From: Candidatus Babelota bacterium
GTDB lineage: Bacteria; Babelota; Babeliae; Babelales; UASB340
NCBI GenBank assembly: GCA_014730005.1
Contig: WJIY01000032.1
Span: forward strand, 1-34,994
Reading direction: 5' to 3'
Length of the DNA stretch: 34,994 nt
Below, piece by piece: positions 24,704-33,071 of this stretch. Numbering within the stretch: the first letter of the stretch is position 1; every line of letters starts with the position of its first letter. Made by a program: the position numbers and the translations under genes. Under the pieces are notes generated by a model, which saw nothing but the letters and a program-made list of their open reading frames with translations, was not told the origin of the DNA and did no database searches.

Positions 24704-25803
24704 GCCTTAAAAAGATAGTAAATTTTATAATTTTATTTTTGTTTATTGTTATGGGCTCTTTATGGCCGATTTCTTTTTGGACTGATTATAAAGCAAATAA
24801 AGCTTATAAGGCTAATGACTATAAAACAGTTGGGAATCTTTTGCAAAATGAGCAAATTCATAATCCTAATGATCCTATAGTTAATTATAATCTTGGTATT
24901 GCACAATATAAATTAGATGAGTTTGAAAATGCTAAAAATAATTTTCAACGGGCTGTTGATAATTTAGAAAGTGATTCAGAATTGAAAGAGAAATCATATT
25001 TTAATTGGGGGAATAGTTATTATAAAAATGCATTAAAGATTTTAGGAAAAAATTGGGAAAAAAATAAGATTGAAGATTCAAAAATACAATCTGCGATAAA
25101 AGAAATTGAATTGTCTATAGACAAATACCAGAGTACTCTTGCTATAAATAAGCAAAATAAACGTGCTGAAAATAATTTAAAAGCAGCAGAGGAGTTATTA
25201 GAAAAATTAAAACAGAAAGAACAACAACAAAAACAGGATAATGAAGAAAATAAACAAAATGAGCAACAGGATAATGAGCAACAGGATAAAGATAAGAAAG
25301 ATGAAAATAAAAAGGAGCAAGATAAAAAAGAACAGGAAAAACAAAAGGATGAGTCTTCAAAAGATGAACAATCTCAATCAGATGAAGGACAAAAAAATGG
25401 ACAAGAACAAAAACAAAAAGAGGACAAAAAGGATAGTTCTAACAAAGAAAAAGAAAACAAAGATGATAGGGAACAAGATGAACTTGATAAGGAACAAGGT
25501 GAGAAAGAACAAGAAAAAATGAAGAATCATGATCAAAACTCTTCTCAAAAAGAAGAACAACAAAATGAGTCAACTCAATCTGAAAATGATAGTATTCAAG
25601 AACAAGAAGAAAATCAAGAATTTCAAGGAGAAAAAAAAGATACTATTCAAAGTTCACAAAATCAAGAGAAAGATTTAAAAGAAAAAGAAATGATTACTCT
25701 TTTAAAAAACCTACAAAATGATGAAGCTCAGTTGCAAAAACAATTAATTTGGCAGAAAAGTAAAGGGCAACCGTTTGCTAAAGATAAACAAAAACCATGG
25801 TAA
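24700..25803 (+). CDS. batC: BatC-like TPR protein with long charged low-complexity tail
   Basis: After an N-terminal signal or anchor (FIILFLFIVMGSLWPISFW), two to three TPR units follow (NPNDPIVNYNLGIAQYKLDE; then SYFNWGNSYYKNAL). A long Gln/Lys/Glu/Asp/Asn-rich stretch fills about residues 165-335 and is surely disordered. The C-terminus is a conserved-looking LLKNLQNDEAQLQKQL and a short Pro/Trp tail. BatC proteins are often TPR proteins with such charged tails, so this is the family pattern in an extreme form. The ATG overlaps the batB stop. The message strand over the tail is almost all A and G. An alternative start at 24652 would add 16 residues and overlap batB. Confidence 0.85.
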   Translation: MSLKKIVNFIILFLFIVMGSLWPISFWTDYKANKAYKANDYKTVGNLLQNEQIHNPNDPIVNYNLGIAQYKLDEFENAKNNFQRAVDNLESDSELKEKSYFNWGNSYYKNALKILGKNWEKNKIEDSKIQSAIKEIELSIDKYQSTLAINKQNKRAENNLKAAEELLEKLKQKEQQQKQDNEENKQNEQQDNEQQDKDKKDENKKEQDKKEQEKQKDESSKDEQSQSDEGQKNGQEQKQKEDKKDSSNKEKENKDDREQDELDKEQGEKEQEKMKNHDQNSSQKEEQQNESTQSENDSIQEQEENQEFQGEKKDTIQSSQNQEKDLKEKEMITLLKNLQNDEAQLQKQLIWQKSKGQPFAKDKQKPW

Positions 25804-25824
25804 AATTTAAGGGGGATAAAATAT

Positions 25825-27675
25825 ATGAACTTTCAAAGTTTTAAAAAAATATTTAGAAAATTTATTTTGTTTTTATTGTTTTCGGTTTCGTTTTTACAAA
25901 GTGGTATTACAGTTAAGCTTGAAATTTTAGGATTAGAGCCTTTATATGATAAAAAACAAAATAAAACAATTTTGACAGGGTATGTAGGTGAAACTTTTCA
26001 AGTTAAAGTTAAAATTTTAGGAAGTGCTAAAAAAACTGGAAATATTGAAGTAGATGGATTGGAAAAATTGAATGTTGAAGGTACAAGTAATTCTACAACA
26101 ATTAATATTTTAAATTCAAAACAAGAGACTGAAATTTCTTACATTTATGATGTAAATACAGAACAAGAAGGGGTTTTTGAAATTGGACCGGCAAAAATTG
26201 ATAGAAATGGAACCGAAATAAAATCTGTACCTGAGAAAATTCTTTTTAAAATATTGAAAAGAACAGGTGATGCAGGAACATTAAATACAGCTCAACAAAA
26301 CAAAAATTATGATATTTTTTCTAGAGTAGAAATAAATAAAGATGAAGTTTTTTTGGGTGAGCCAATTATATTAAAATTTAAAGCATATAGTTATGGAGAT
26401 GTTTTACAAGCTGGATTTCTTCCTGTTAAATTAGAGGATTTTTCGATAAAAGAAACTGAAGAAATTAAACAATCACAAGAATTGATTAATGGTCGAAATT
26501 ATAGAGTTTTGCAAAAAGAATATATTTTATTTCCAACAAGTACGGGTAAAAAAGAAGTACCTTCACTGAGTGCTATATTTCAAGTTCAAGTTCAAAAAAA
26601 TAAGAGAAGATTTGGTAATTTTATTGATCATGATGATTTTTTTCAAAATTTTTTTAAAACATCTCGTGTGGAAACAAAAAAAATTTTTGTAGATCCTTTT
26701 ACCATTACAGTTAAACCACTTCCAAATAATAAGAATTTTAACAATATTGATGCAGTTGGTGAATTTTCGGATTTTATAGCAAGCGTTGATAAAAATGAAG
26801 CGTTAATTAATGAGCCAATTTTATTTATTCTTACATTGCATGGTAAAGGAAATTTGGATCAGATTTTAGCTCCAAAACTGGATTTGCCATCTTTTTTTAA
26901 TATTTATGAATCAAAGGTTGATGTAGATATAGATTATTCAAAACAATTTTCATCTGGTACAAAAAAATTTGAATTCGTTATGCAAATAAATAAGCCGGGA
27001 AATTTTGAAATAAATAAACAGAAGTTCACTTATTTTGATCCTGAAAGTGAGACATATAAGACCTTATATACTCAACCAATTAGTTTACATATTAAAAAAC
27101 CGCAAAATATGCAGGAGGAATCGAGCAATAATTTAGATTTGCAAAAAAAAGAAAAAGAAAAAGAGGAAATTGTAGAGCAAAGTGAAAGTAAAATTTTAGA
27201 TGAAGATATTCATTTTATTGATGAAGATATAAATCAAATTACGAGTCAAAAAAATGGTTACTTACCATGGATAATTTTTTTTATTTTAATATTAATACCC
27301 ATATCAATTTATGGAGCAAGACATTTTAAGTTATTAAAAGTTTTTAAAATTGGAAAATCTAAAAAAAAGACTTTTAACCAATACAAAAAAGAATTGGAAA
27401 AAATTATTAAAAATAAAGAAGCTGGTAAAATTTATACATTATTTTTAAGTTATTTAGCAGAAAAGTTTGAACTTTCTATTAATACTATTAATGAGGAATT
27501 AATAGCGAGAAAATTGAAGCAACATGGATTATCTGATGATAAAGTAAGTAATTTTTTAACTTATTTAAATGAATGTGCGGGTATTACTTTTGCTCCAGAA
27601 TCAACAGCGCAAGATGATTTGCAACGATTTTTACAACAAAGTAGAAAGTGGCTTTTGATTATTGAAAAAAAATAA
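25825..27675 (+). CDS. batD: BatD-like protein, exported beta-rich with C-terminal membrane anchor
   Basis: The 616-residue length and layout match BatD: a signal peptide (KFILFLLFSVSFLQSG), repeated beta-sandwich modules opening with GYVGETFQVKVKI and INKDEVFLGEPIILKF and SVDKNEALINEPILFIL, each the 'x-V-xx-GE/EP-xx-L' start of an oxygen-tolerance BatD repeat, then one membrane segment at about 478-500 (LPWIIFFILILIPISIYG) and a ~110-residue helical cytoplasmic tail. The bulk lies in the periplasm. A GGGGG ribosome site stands 9 bases before the ATG, 21 bases after batC. The function of the family is inferred from aerotolerance mutants in other bacteria; no enzyme motif is visible. Confidence 0.88.
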   Translation: MNFQSFKKIFRKFILFLLFSVSFLQSGITVKLEILGLEPLYDKKQNKTILTGYVGETFQVKVKILGSAKKTGNIEVDGLEKLNVEGTSNSTTINILNSKQETEISYIYDVNTEQEGVFEIGPAKIDRNGTEIKSVPEKILFKILKRTGDAGTLNTAQQNKNYDIFSRVEINKDEVFLGEPIILKFKAYSYGDVLQAGFLPVKLEDFSIKETEEIKQSQELINGRNYRVLQKEYILFPTSTGKKEVPSLSAIFQVQVQKNKRRFGNFIDHDDFFQNFFKTSRVETKKIFVDPFTITVKPLPNNKNFNNIDAVGEFSDFIASVDKNEALINEPILFILTLHGKGNLDQILAPKLDLPSFFNIYESKVDVDIDYSKQFSSGTKKFEFVMQINKPGNFEINKQKFTYFDPESETYKTLYTQPISLHIKKPQNMQEESSNNLDLQKKEKEKEEIVEQSESKILDEDIHFIDEDINQITSQKNGYLPWIIFFILILIPISIYGARHFKLLKVFKIGKSKKKTFNQYKKELEKIIKNKEAGKIYTLFLSYLAEKFELSINTINEELIARKLKQHGLSDDKVSNFLTYLNECAGITFAPESTAQDDLQRFLQQSRKWLLIIEKK

Positions 27676-27696
27676 GTTTTAATTAAAAAGGTAAAT

Positions 27697-28437
27697 ATGA
27701 TAAATCAGAAATTTTTCAAAATTGTTGGAATATTTTTCATATTCAGTGTTGTCTTAAATTCAAAAATTAATTATCAGGAAACAATCCTGCAAGCAAATGA
27801 ACTTTATAAAAAAGGTGATTTTCAAGCTGCTTATGAATTGTATAAAAAGATTCCTGATCCAAGTGCTCAAGTTAATTATAATTTAGGCAATTGTGCTTAT
27901 AAGTTAAAAAATTATGGATGTGCTCTTTTATATTGGAGAAGAGCAGAAAATGAATTAGGTTTTTTAAATAAAACGGAAGTGTTGGATAATATTGCTCTGC
28001 TAAAAAAGCACTTATCATCACAACAGTCCTCCCAACATTTTGTTTCAAATTTAAAAAATAATCTTATTTTTATTATTAGAAATGTTCCACTTATTGTTAT
28101 TCAATTTCTTTTTTTGATTGTTTGGATATTTTTATTTATTTACATTAGATATTTATATAAGAAAAGACACAAAATTTTAATTACGTTTTTATTTATAATA
28201 ATTGCAACATTGGGAGCATTACTTGTTATTAAATACAATTTAGAAAATAAAATTTATGGTGTTGTTGTTTCTCAAAAGGCTATATTATTTTCTGGTCCAA
28301 GTAAGAATTTTCCGATACTTGGCTCTATTTCGCAGGCAAGTGAGGTTGAAATACAAAAATCTTCGGATGGATTTTATAAAATTAAATTTAATAAAGCTTT
28401 TGGTTGGGTAAGTAAAAAGGATGTGGGGAAAATTTAA
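27697..28437 (+). CDS. batE: BatE-like TPR and SH3 protein
   Basis: A signal peptide is followed by a TPR pair (ANELYKKGDFQAAYELYKKI and VNYNLGNCAYKLKNYGCALL), two membrane segments (about 128-150 and 160-180) and a C-terminal bacterial SH3-like domain (VVSQKAILFSGPSKNFPILG ... FYKIKFNKAFGWVSKKDV). This order of signal, TPR, two helices and SH3 is that of BatE. SH3 domains of this type often bind cell-wall peptides, so it may connect the complex to peptidoglycan. AAGG stands 5 bases before the ATG. It is the last of the five bat genes; the zinc-ribbon gene follows with a gap of about 70 bases. Confidence 0.85.
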   Translation: MINQKFFKIVGIFFIFSVVLNSKINYQETILQANELYKKGDFQAAYELYKKIPDPSAQVNYNLGNCAYKLKNYGCALLYWRRAENELGFLNKTEVLDNIALLKKHLSSQQSSQHFVSNLKNNLIFIIRNVPLIVIQFLFLIVWIFLFIYIRYLYKKRHKILITFLFIIIATLGALLVIKYNLENKIYGVVVSQKAILFSGPSKNFPILGSISQASEVEIQKSSDGFYKIKFNKAFGWVSKKDVGKI

Positions 28438-28509
28438 GAACGTGATCAAATATGTAATAAATTTTGGGTGGTTATGATCGTATGTGGCAAACATGAGCAT
28501 GAGGTTTCT

Positions 28510-29127
28510 ATGGGAACAGCAGGTGCTATTTCAGGGGCTGCTGTTGGTTGTGCTTTGTGTAATGAAAAAAACAAAAGAAAAGGTCTAGTTTTTGGTGGTT
28601 TGATAGGAAATTATTTGGGACAATCTGTTGGAAGAGAAATAGATGACAATGAAGACAAGCAAAAAAATGTTTCGGTAAATAATAATACCGAAAATTTATC
28701 TGAAGTTTTAAGTGAAAAATGGTGTGTTTTTTGTAAACAAAAAATAGATGTTGTAAATGCAAGAAATTGTCCTTTCTGTGGTAAACAGTTGATGTACAAA
28801 AAGTTTTGTAGAAAATGTAATACCTTTTTTAAGCCTTATAAAAGTTGCAAATGCAAAACAAGTTTTTCAAGTGTTGTTAAAACCTGCTTGAGTGGCATAG
28901 CTGAGGGCTTGGGCAACGCATTAAAAAATAAAATCTGCATTAATTGCAATCGAAAAATAGATTTGGTTGGAGCAAAGAATTGTCCTTATTGTGGTTGTAA
29001 AGTAAAAACTTATTTTTATAATCCAACACAGAAATATTGCAGTGTTTGTAGGACCTCTTTTCCTATAGAATCAGAGTATAAATATTGTCCTTATTGTTAT
29101 CATCGAAATTACCTTAAATTTCGCTGA
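28510..29127 (+). CDS. Glycine-zipper protein with tandemly duplicated double zinc ribbons
   Basis: The N-terminus is a glycine-zipper pair of helices (GTAGAISGAAVG and GLVFGGLIGNYLGQSVGREI) like the outer-membrane 2TM zipper. After a linker come two related zinc-ribbon units: CVFCKQKIDVVNARNCPFCG (Cys 72, 75, 87, 90) and CINCNRKIDLVGAKNCPYCG (Cys 143, 146, 158, 161). Each is followed by a second ribbon with CRKC or CSVC/CPYC pairs. They are an internal duplication. The start is a judgement: ATG 28510 has GAGG 5 bases upstream; ATG 28474 and GTG 28468 would add 12 or 14 residues (VCGKHEHEV). It follows batE by ~70 bases on the same strand. I know no family with this combination, and the function is unknown. 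Confidence 0.7.
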   Translation: MGTAGAISGAAVGCALCNEKNKRKGLVFGGLIGNYLGQSVGREIDDNEDKQKNVSVNNNTENLSEVLSEKWCVFCKQKIDVVNARNCPFCGKQLMYKKFCRKCNTFFKPYKSCKCKTSFSSVVKTCLSGIAEGLGNALKNKICINCNRKIDLVGAKNCPYCGCKVKTYFYNPTQKYCSVCRTSFPIESEYKYCPYCYHRNYLKFR

Positions 29128-29141
29128 TTCCGCTTAGTAAT

Positions 29142-30191
29142 TTATTCAAAAAATAAACTACTAAGTCCTTCATCAAAATTAGATGGGGGAATATTAATTT
29201 TTTTTGTTGGAATAAATATTTCAGTTGTATTGTTTGAATTTATAAATATTAAAGCATCATTCGTACTGTTTGGGCTTAAAAATATAGGATAGTCTTGGTT
29301 GAATGGTTCGAATTTATAAATATTTTTATCATATTTAGTTATTAAATTATTAGCACCTGATAAATACAATATTCCTTGATTTTCTAAATGGTAGAAATAT
29401 TGAAACATTCTTTTATAGCTTCCATAAACAATTAGTTCAATGTCTTTTAGCGGTTTATATTGGCATTTTAATAATGTTTTTATTCTATGCAAATTTAAAT
29501 CGATAATGATATATTGCATTGCTTTTAGTAAATTAATTTTGTCGTTACTAATAATTTGGAATCCATTTTCGAAGCCTTCTATATTGTCTGCATAAGCCAT
29601 AACGATACTATATTTTTCAAGATGATTTCTTGTTTCTAGATTGAAAATTTCATCATGTGAAATAGGCGTTGTATCTAGGTCTGCATATATAAAATAATTT
29701 GATTCGTTATTATTTAGAATATGTATAGCGATTATTGCGCGCAATATATCTACTCTAAAATATATTGGAATCTCAGAGGAAAATATTTCAGGATTTTTTT
29801 TTATTATTGATAATGTTCTGATATCTCGTAAGTTTACGGAAGCAATTTTTTTATCTTGGTTTGTATAATCTTGAATTTCTTTTAGGGTGTTTAATTTGGC
29901 ATTAGATGAAATGGAATTTTGATCAAACCATATATTTATGACGCTCTTTGGATTTAATTTAGCCCATTCCAAAATATTTTGCAAAAAATTTTTATAAAAT
30001 TCCGTTTTATTTGGTGATGGATAAATATAAGGGGAATCTTGGTTTATATTTTTGTTTAGCCAAATTAAATTGATACTAGAGTTAAATTGTGCATTTATAG
30101 GTTGATTATTGCACATAGAATACATTGAATTTAAACATGTTAGTAAGCTTATAAATATTGTAAAGGTATAAAAATAGTTTTTTTTAAGCAT
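29142..30191 (-). CDS. Secreted DxD-type glycosyltransferase, effector candidate
   Basis: A signal peptide (FYTFTIFISLLTCLNSMYS) leads into a GT-A fold: INLIWLNK at the start of the domain, then YFRVDILRAIIAIHIL followed by YFIYADLDTTP. The R-x-x-D-x-x-R pattern before an acidic D-x-D (Asp171, Asp173) is what glycosyltransferases of the sugar-binding DxD type (OCH1-like GT32, clostridial toxin GT44, Legionella Lgt) share. DxD residues hold Mn and a UDP- or GDP-sugar. A GGAGG ribosome site stands 4 bases before the ATG. Export is unusual for such enzymes in bacteria unless they modify envelope or host targets, and the donors are cytoplasmic in the host. Acceptor and delivery route are unknown. 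Confidence 0.72.
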   Translation of the reverse strand: MLKKNYFYTFTIFISLLTCLNSMYSMCNNQPINAQFNSSINLIWLNKNINQDSPYIYPSPNKTEFYKNFLQNILEWAKLNPKSVINIWFDQNSISSNAKLNTLKEIQDYTNQDKKIASVNLRDIRTLSIIKKNPEIFSSEIPIYFRVDILRAIIAIHILNNNESNYFIYADLDTTPISHDEIFNLETRNHLEKYSIVMAYADNIEGFENGFQIISNDKINLLKAMQYIIIDLNLHRIKTLLKCQYKPLKDIELIVYGSYKRMFQYFYHLENQGILYLSGANNLITKYDKNIYKFEPFNQDYPIFLSPNSTNDALIFINSNNTTEIFIPTKKINIPPSNFDEGLSSLFFE

Positions 30192-30432
30192 TAATCCTCC
30201 ATTTAGCTAATTTCCCGAAATTATATATTTTTAATATACCAGGGGTAAGAATAATTACAATTTGATTAGTATTTTACTAAAAAAGTGCCTATTTTTATAT
30301 CAATTTAAGACTTGTGTAACTAAAAAATATTTAAATTCTTACAATGTGAAAATATTTTTGTGTAATATATTATTAAGTTATAAGAGTATGTTTGTATTAG
30401 TTTTTCTATGAATCAATTTTTGGGGAGTAGAT

Positions 30433-30684
30433 ATGGAAAAAAACAATAAAAATATATGGAAAGCTTTATTTGCACTAATTTTACTAGCAGGAACTCTTTT
30501 ATTTGCCGCGGGTTGTTCTAAAAAAGATGAAAGAACAGCTGTAGGTGCTGGATTGGGAGCTGCAACAGGTGCCGGCATTGGAGCTGCTGCTGGTGGTGGC
30601 GAAGGTGCTGCTATTGGTGGTGTATCTGGTGGTTTACTTGGTGGTATTATTGGTCGAAGTACCGCTAAAGATAAAAAGAAATAG
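30433..30684 (+). CDS. Small glycine-zipper lipoprotein
   Basis: The 83-residue protein has GGGGAG 5 bases before its ATG, a signal peptide (ALFALILLAGTLLFAAGC) with a clean lipobox FAAGC, and after Ser-Lys-Lys-Asp a continuous Gly/Ala zipper (GAGLGAATGAGIGAAAGGGE and the GGVSGGLLGGIIG segment) that would form two packed helices. It ends in a basic tail (STAKDKKK). Such lipoproteins are anchored in the outer membrane. The zipper resembles the N-terminus of the zinc-ribbon protein at 28510. A strong terminator follows, so it is a single-gene transcript and may be highly expressed. Codon use is more GC- and Gly/Ala-rich than the neighbours because of composition. Confidence 0.88.
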   Translation: MEKNNKNIWKALFALILLAGTLLFAAGCSKKDERTAVGAGLGAATGAGIGAAAGGGEGAAIGGVSGGLLGGIIGRSTAKDKKK

Positions 30685-30698
30685 ATAGTTTTATTAAT

Positions 30699-30744
30699 AA
30701 AAAAGCACAAAAAGGCTGGTGCACCAGCCTTTTTGTGCTTTTTT
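30699..30744 (+). terminator. Strong intrinsic terminator, perfect 46-base palindrome
   Basis: The sequence from AAAAAAGCACAAAAAGGCTG through CAGCCTTTTTGTGCTTTTTT is a perfect inverted repeat of 23 + 23 bases, centred between 30721 and 30722. The GGCTGGTG/CACCAGCC core gives a GC-rich stem flanked by A/T runs, so it would stop transcription on either strand. It closes the lipoprotein gene, and sufC begins ~90 bases later. Confidence 0.93.
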
Positions 30745-30831
30745 AGACCTTTTTTTGTATTTAGTTTAAAATTTTATTTAATGATATTGATAATCTAATA
30801 ATAGAGTTTGTAAAAGGATTTTGGTAATATT

Positions 30832-31569
30832 GTGAAATTGCTAGAAATAAATAATTTAAAAGTTGGTATTGAATATAAAATTATATTAAATGGAATTAAT
30901 CTGAAAGTTCAGTGTGGTGAAATTCATGCAATGATGGGTCCTAATGGTTCAGGTAAAAGTACTTTTGCTCAAACTTTGATGGGAAATTCCAGGTACAAAA
31001 TAATTGATGGGCAAATATTGTTTTTGGAGCAAAATTTAAATAAGTTGGCTCCAGATCAAAGAGCTCGGTTGGGTATTTTTTTGGCATTTCAGTATCCATA
31101 TGAAATTGAAGGATTAAGAGTTAAAGACTTTTTGCGAGAAAGTTACAATGCTGTTTATGGTCAAACAGATAGACGTCTTGATTTAAAGCAATTTAATGAT
31201 TTTTTAAATCAGAATATGAATTTGCTTAAGATCAATTCAGATTTTTTGAATCGCAATTTAAATGTTGGATTTTCAGGAGGTGAAAAAAAGCTTCTTGAAA
31301 TATTACAAATGGCTGTATTACAACCCAAATTAGTAATTCTTGATGAAATTGATTCAGGTTTGGATGTTAATGCATTACGTGTTGTTTGTGATGGCATAAA
31401 TGTTATACGCAATAAAAATCCAGGGATGTCTTTTTTGATAATTACGCATTATGCAAGAATATTGAAATATTTAACTCCTGATTTTGTGCATATTTTTAAA
31501 GATGGTCAAATCGTGCGTTCTGGTGATTCAAGACTTGCCAATCAGATTGAAACACATGGATATGAGTAA
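30832..31569 (+). CDS. sufC: Fe-S assembly ATPase SufC
   Basis: A 245-residue ABC-type ATPase: Walker A GPNGSGKST (36-44), Q-loop FLAFQYPYEIEG, signature VGFSGGEKKLLEI, Walker B LVILDEIDSGLD and the switch ITHYARILKYL, which reads I-T-H-Y as in SufC rather than the usual I-T-H-D. DEIDSGLDVNALR and the Q-Y-P-x-E-I-x-G stretch are SufC hallmarks. It powers SufB-SufD during cluster assembly in the cytoplasm. The start is GTG at 30832, with AAAGGA a little far upstream. It is the first gene of the sufC-sufB-sufD run; no promoter is convincing, but the terminator upstream separates it from the lipoprotein. Confidence 0.97.
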   Translation: MKLLEINNLKVGIEYKIILNGINLKVQCGEIHAMMGPNGSGKSTFAQTLMGNSRYKIIDGQILFLEQNLNKLAPDQRARLGIFLAFQYPYEIEGLRVKDFLRESYNAVYGQTDRRLDLKQFNDFLNQNMNLLKINSDFLNRNLNVGFSGGEKKLLEILQMAVLQPKLVILDEIDSGLDVNALRVVCDGINVIRNKNPGMSFLIITHYARILKYLTPDFVHIFKDGQIVRSGDSRLANQIETHGYE

Positions 31570-31598
31570 AAAAACAAATTGTTGCTTTTTAAAATTGG

Positions 31599-31610
31599 CA
31601 ATACGTATTG
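31599..31610. promoter_or_regulatory. 12-base palindrome in the sufC-sufB gap
   Basis: CAATACGTATTG is a perfect palindrome ~60 bases before the sufB start, in a 101-base spacer that is long for an otherwise tight operon. It may be an operator or processing site, or chance in AT-rich DNA. Confidence 0.25.
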
Positions 31611-31670
31611 TGTACTAACTAATGTTTTGGTGGGTATCTTTTATTAAATTTATTTAGATGATTTTGGTTG

Positions 31671-33071
31671 ATGAAATTAAAGAATAAAAATTGTAATAAT
31701 TGTTTAAATTCTTGCTTTAAGCAACATGTATATAAAAGTCCAAAAGGTTTGAATGAACAAATTATAAAAAATATTTCTGAAGAAAAAAATGAACCGGATT
31801 GGATGTTACAATTGAGATTAAAAGCGTTTGAATTTTTTCAATTCGAGAAGTTTCCTGCATGGGGCCCAGATTTAAGTAAATTAGATATACAAAATCTTTA
31901 TTACTACATAAAAAAGACTAATAAAAAAGAGACATCTTGGAATGATGTTCCACATGATATAAAAAATACTTTTGATCAATTGGGATTGCAAAAAATTGAA
32001 AAAGAATATCTTGGCGGTCTTGGTGCACAGTATGAATCCGAAACAGTTTATCATAATTTAAAACAGGAATGGCAAGAAAGAGGTGTTATTTTTTGTGATA
32101 CTGATACTGCATTACAAAAACATTTTGATATTTTTAAAAAATATTTTGGAACAGTAGTTGGATATAAAGATAATAAATTTGCTGCATTAAACACAGCAGT
32201 TTGGAGTGGTGGAAGTTTTATTTATGTTCCAAAAGGTGTAAATGTTACAATTCCATTGCAGGCTTATTATAGAATTGATTCGCAAAATTTTGGTCAATTT
32301 GAAAGAACATTAATTATTGCAGATGAAAATAGTAGTGTAAGTTACATTGAAGGTTGTACGGCGCCTAAAAATTCTGAAAATGATTTGCATAGTGCAGTTG
32401 TAGAAATTATTGCGCATAAAAATGCCAAGGTTAAATATTATACTATTCAGAATTGGTCAAAAAGTGTTTATAATTTGGTTACAAAACGTGCACTCGCTCA
32501 TGAAAATTCAATCATAGAATGGATTGATGGAAATATTGGCAGTGGAATTACCATGAAATATCCAGGTGTTATTTTAAAAGGGCAAGGTGCAAAAACAGAA
32601 ATTTTATCACTTGCGATGGCTGGTCAGAAAAATCAAATACAAGATTCAGGTGCTAGAGTTTTTCATTTAGCGCAAAATACAAGTTCTAAAGTTGTTTCAA
32701 AATCGATTAGTTGTAATGGTGGACGTTCAAGCTTTAGAGCAAAAGTTAAAGTTATAAAAAATGCAAAACAAAGCAAATCTTTTATTCAATGTGATTCTCT
32801 TTTACTTGATGATAAATCTCGCGCCGATGCTTATCCATATTTAGAAATACAAGAAAAAAATATCAATGTTGGTCATGAGGCGAAAATTAATAAAATTGAG
32901 GAAGAAAAACTTTTTTATTTGCAAAGTAGAGGAATTAAGCCTTTGGATGCACAAGCGTTAATTGTAAATGGTTTTATAGATTCATTTACAAAAGAGCTAC
33001 CGCCAGAATATGCAATAGAAATAAATAGATTAATAGAAGCAGAGATGAAGGGGGAAAAAAATGAATTATAA
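31671..33071 (+). CDS. sufB: Fe-S cluster scaffold SufB with Cys-rich N-terminus
   Basis: SufB signatures are intact: PKGLNEQIIKNISEEKNEPDW (in parts), AALNTAVWSGGSFIYVPKGV, IEGCTAPK, SSKVVSKSISCNGGRSSFR and SFIQCDSLLLDDKSRADAYP. The last includes the conserved Cys used in cluster assembly. The length of 466 residues is normal. It builds [4Fe-4S] clusters with SufC and SufD. The N-terminus is unusual: residues 8-15 read CNNCLNSC, three Cys in place of the plain acidic start of most SufB. The ATG at 31671 was chosen over a TTG just before it. The gene overlaps sufD by 11 bases. The Cys cluster could bind a metal or be a redox switch; that is inference. Confidence 0.97.
   Translation: MKLKNKNCNNCLNSCFKQHVYKSPKGLNEQIIKNISEEKNEPDWMLQLRLKAFEFFQFEKFPAWGPDLSKLDIQNLYYYIKKTNKKETSWNDVPHDIKNTFDQLGLQKIEKEYLGGLGAQYESETVYHNLKQEWQERGVIFCDTDTALQKHFDIFKKYFGTVVGYKDNKFAALNTAVWSGGSFIYVPKGVNVTIPLQAYYRIDSQNFGQFERTLIIADENSSVSYIEGCTAPKNSENDLHSAVVEIIAHKNAKVKYYTIQNWSKSVYNLVTKRALAHENSIIEWIDGNIGSGITMKYPGVILKGQGAKTEILSLAMAGQKNQIQDSGARVFHLAQNTSSKVVSKSISCNGGRSSFRAKVKVIKNAKQSKSFIQCDSLLLDDKSRADAYPYLEIQEKNINVGHEAKINKIEEEKLFYLQSRGIKPLDAQALIVNGFIDSFTKELPPEYAIEINRLIEAEMKGEKNEL

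Noticed and set aside
25142..25563. Overlapping frames on both strands across the batC tail
   Set aside because: The purine-rich low-complexity repeat leaves several frames open; only the batC frame has a start, TPR domain and operon context.
30378..30710. Minus-strand Pro/Ala-rich open frame
   Set aside because: It is the complement of the glycine-zipper codons in the lipoprotein gene, which has a ribosome site, lipobox and terminator.
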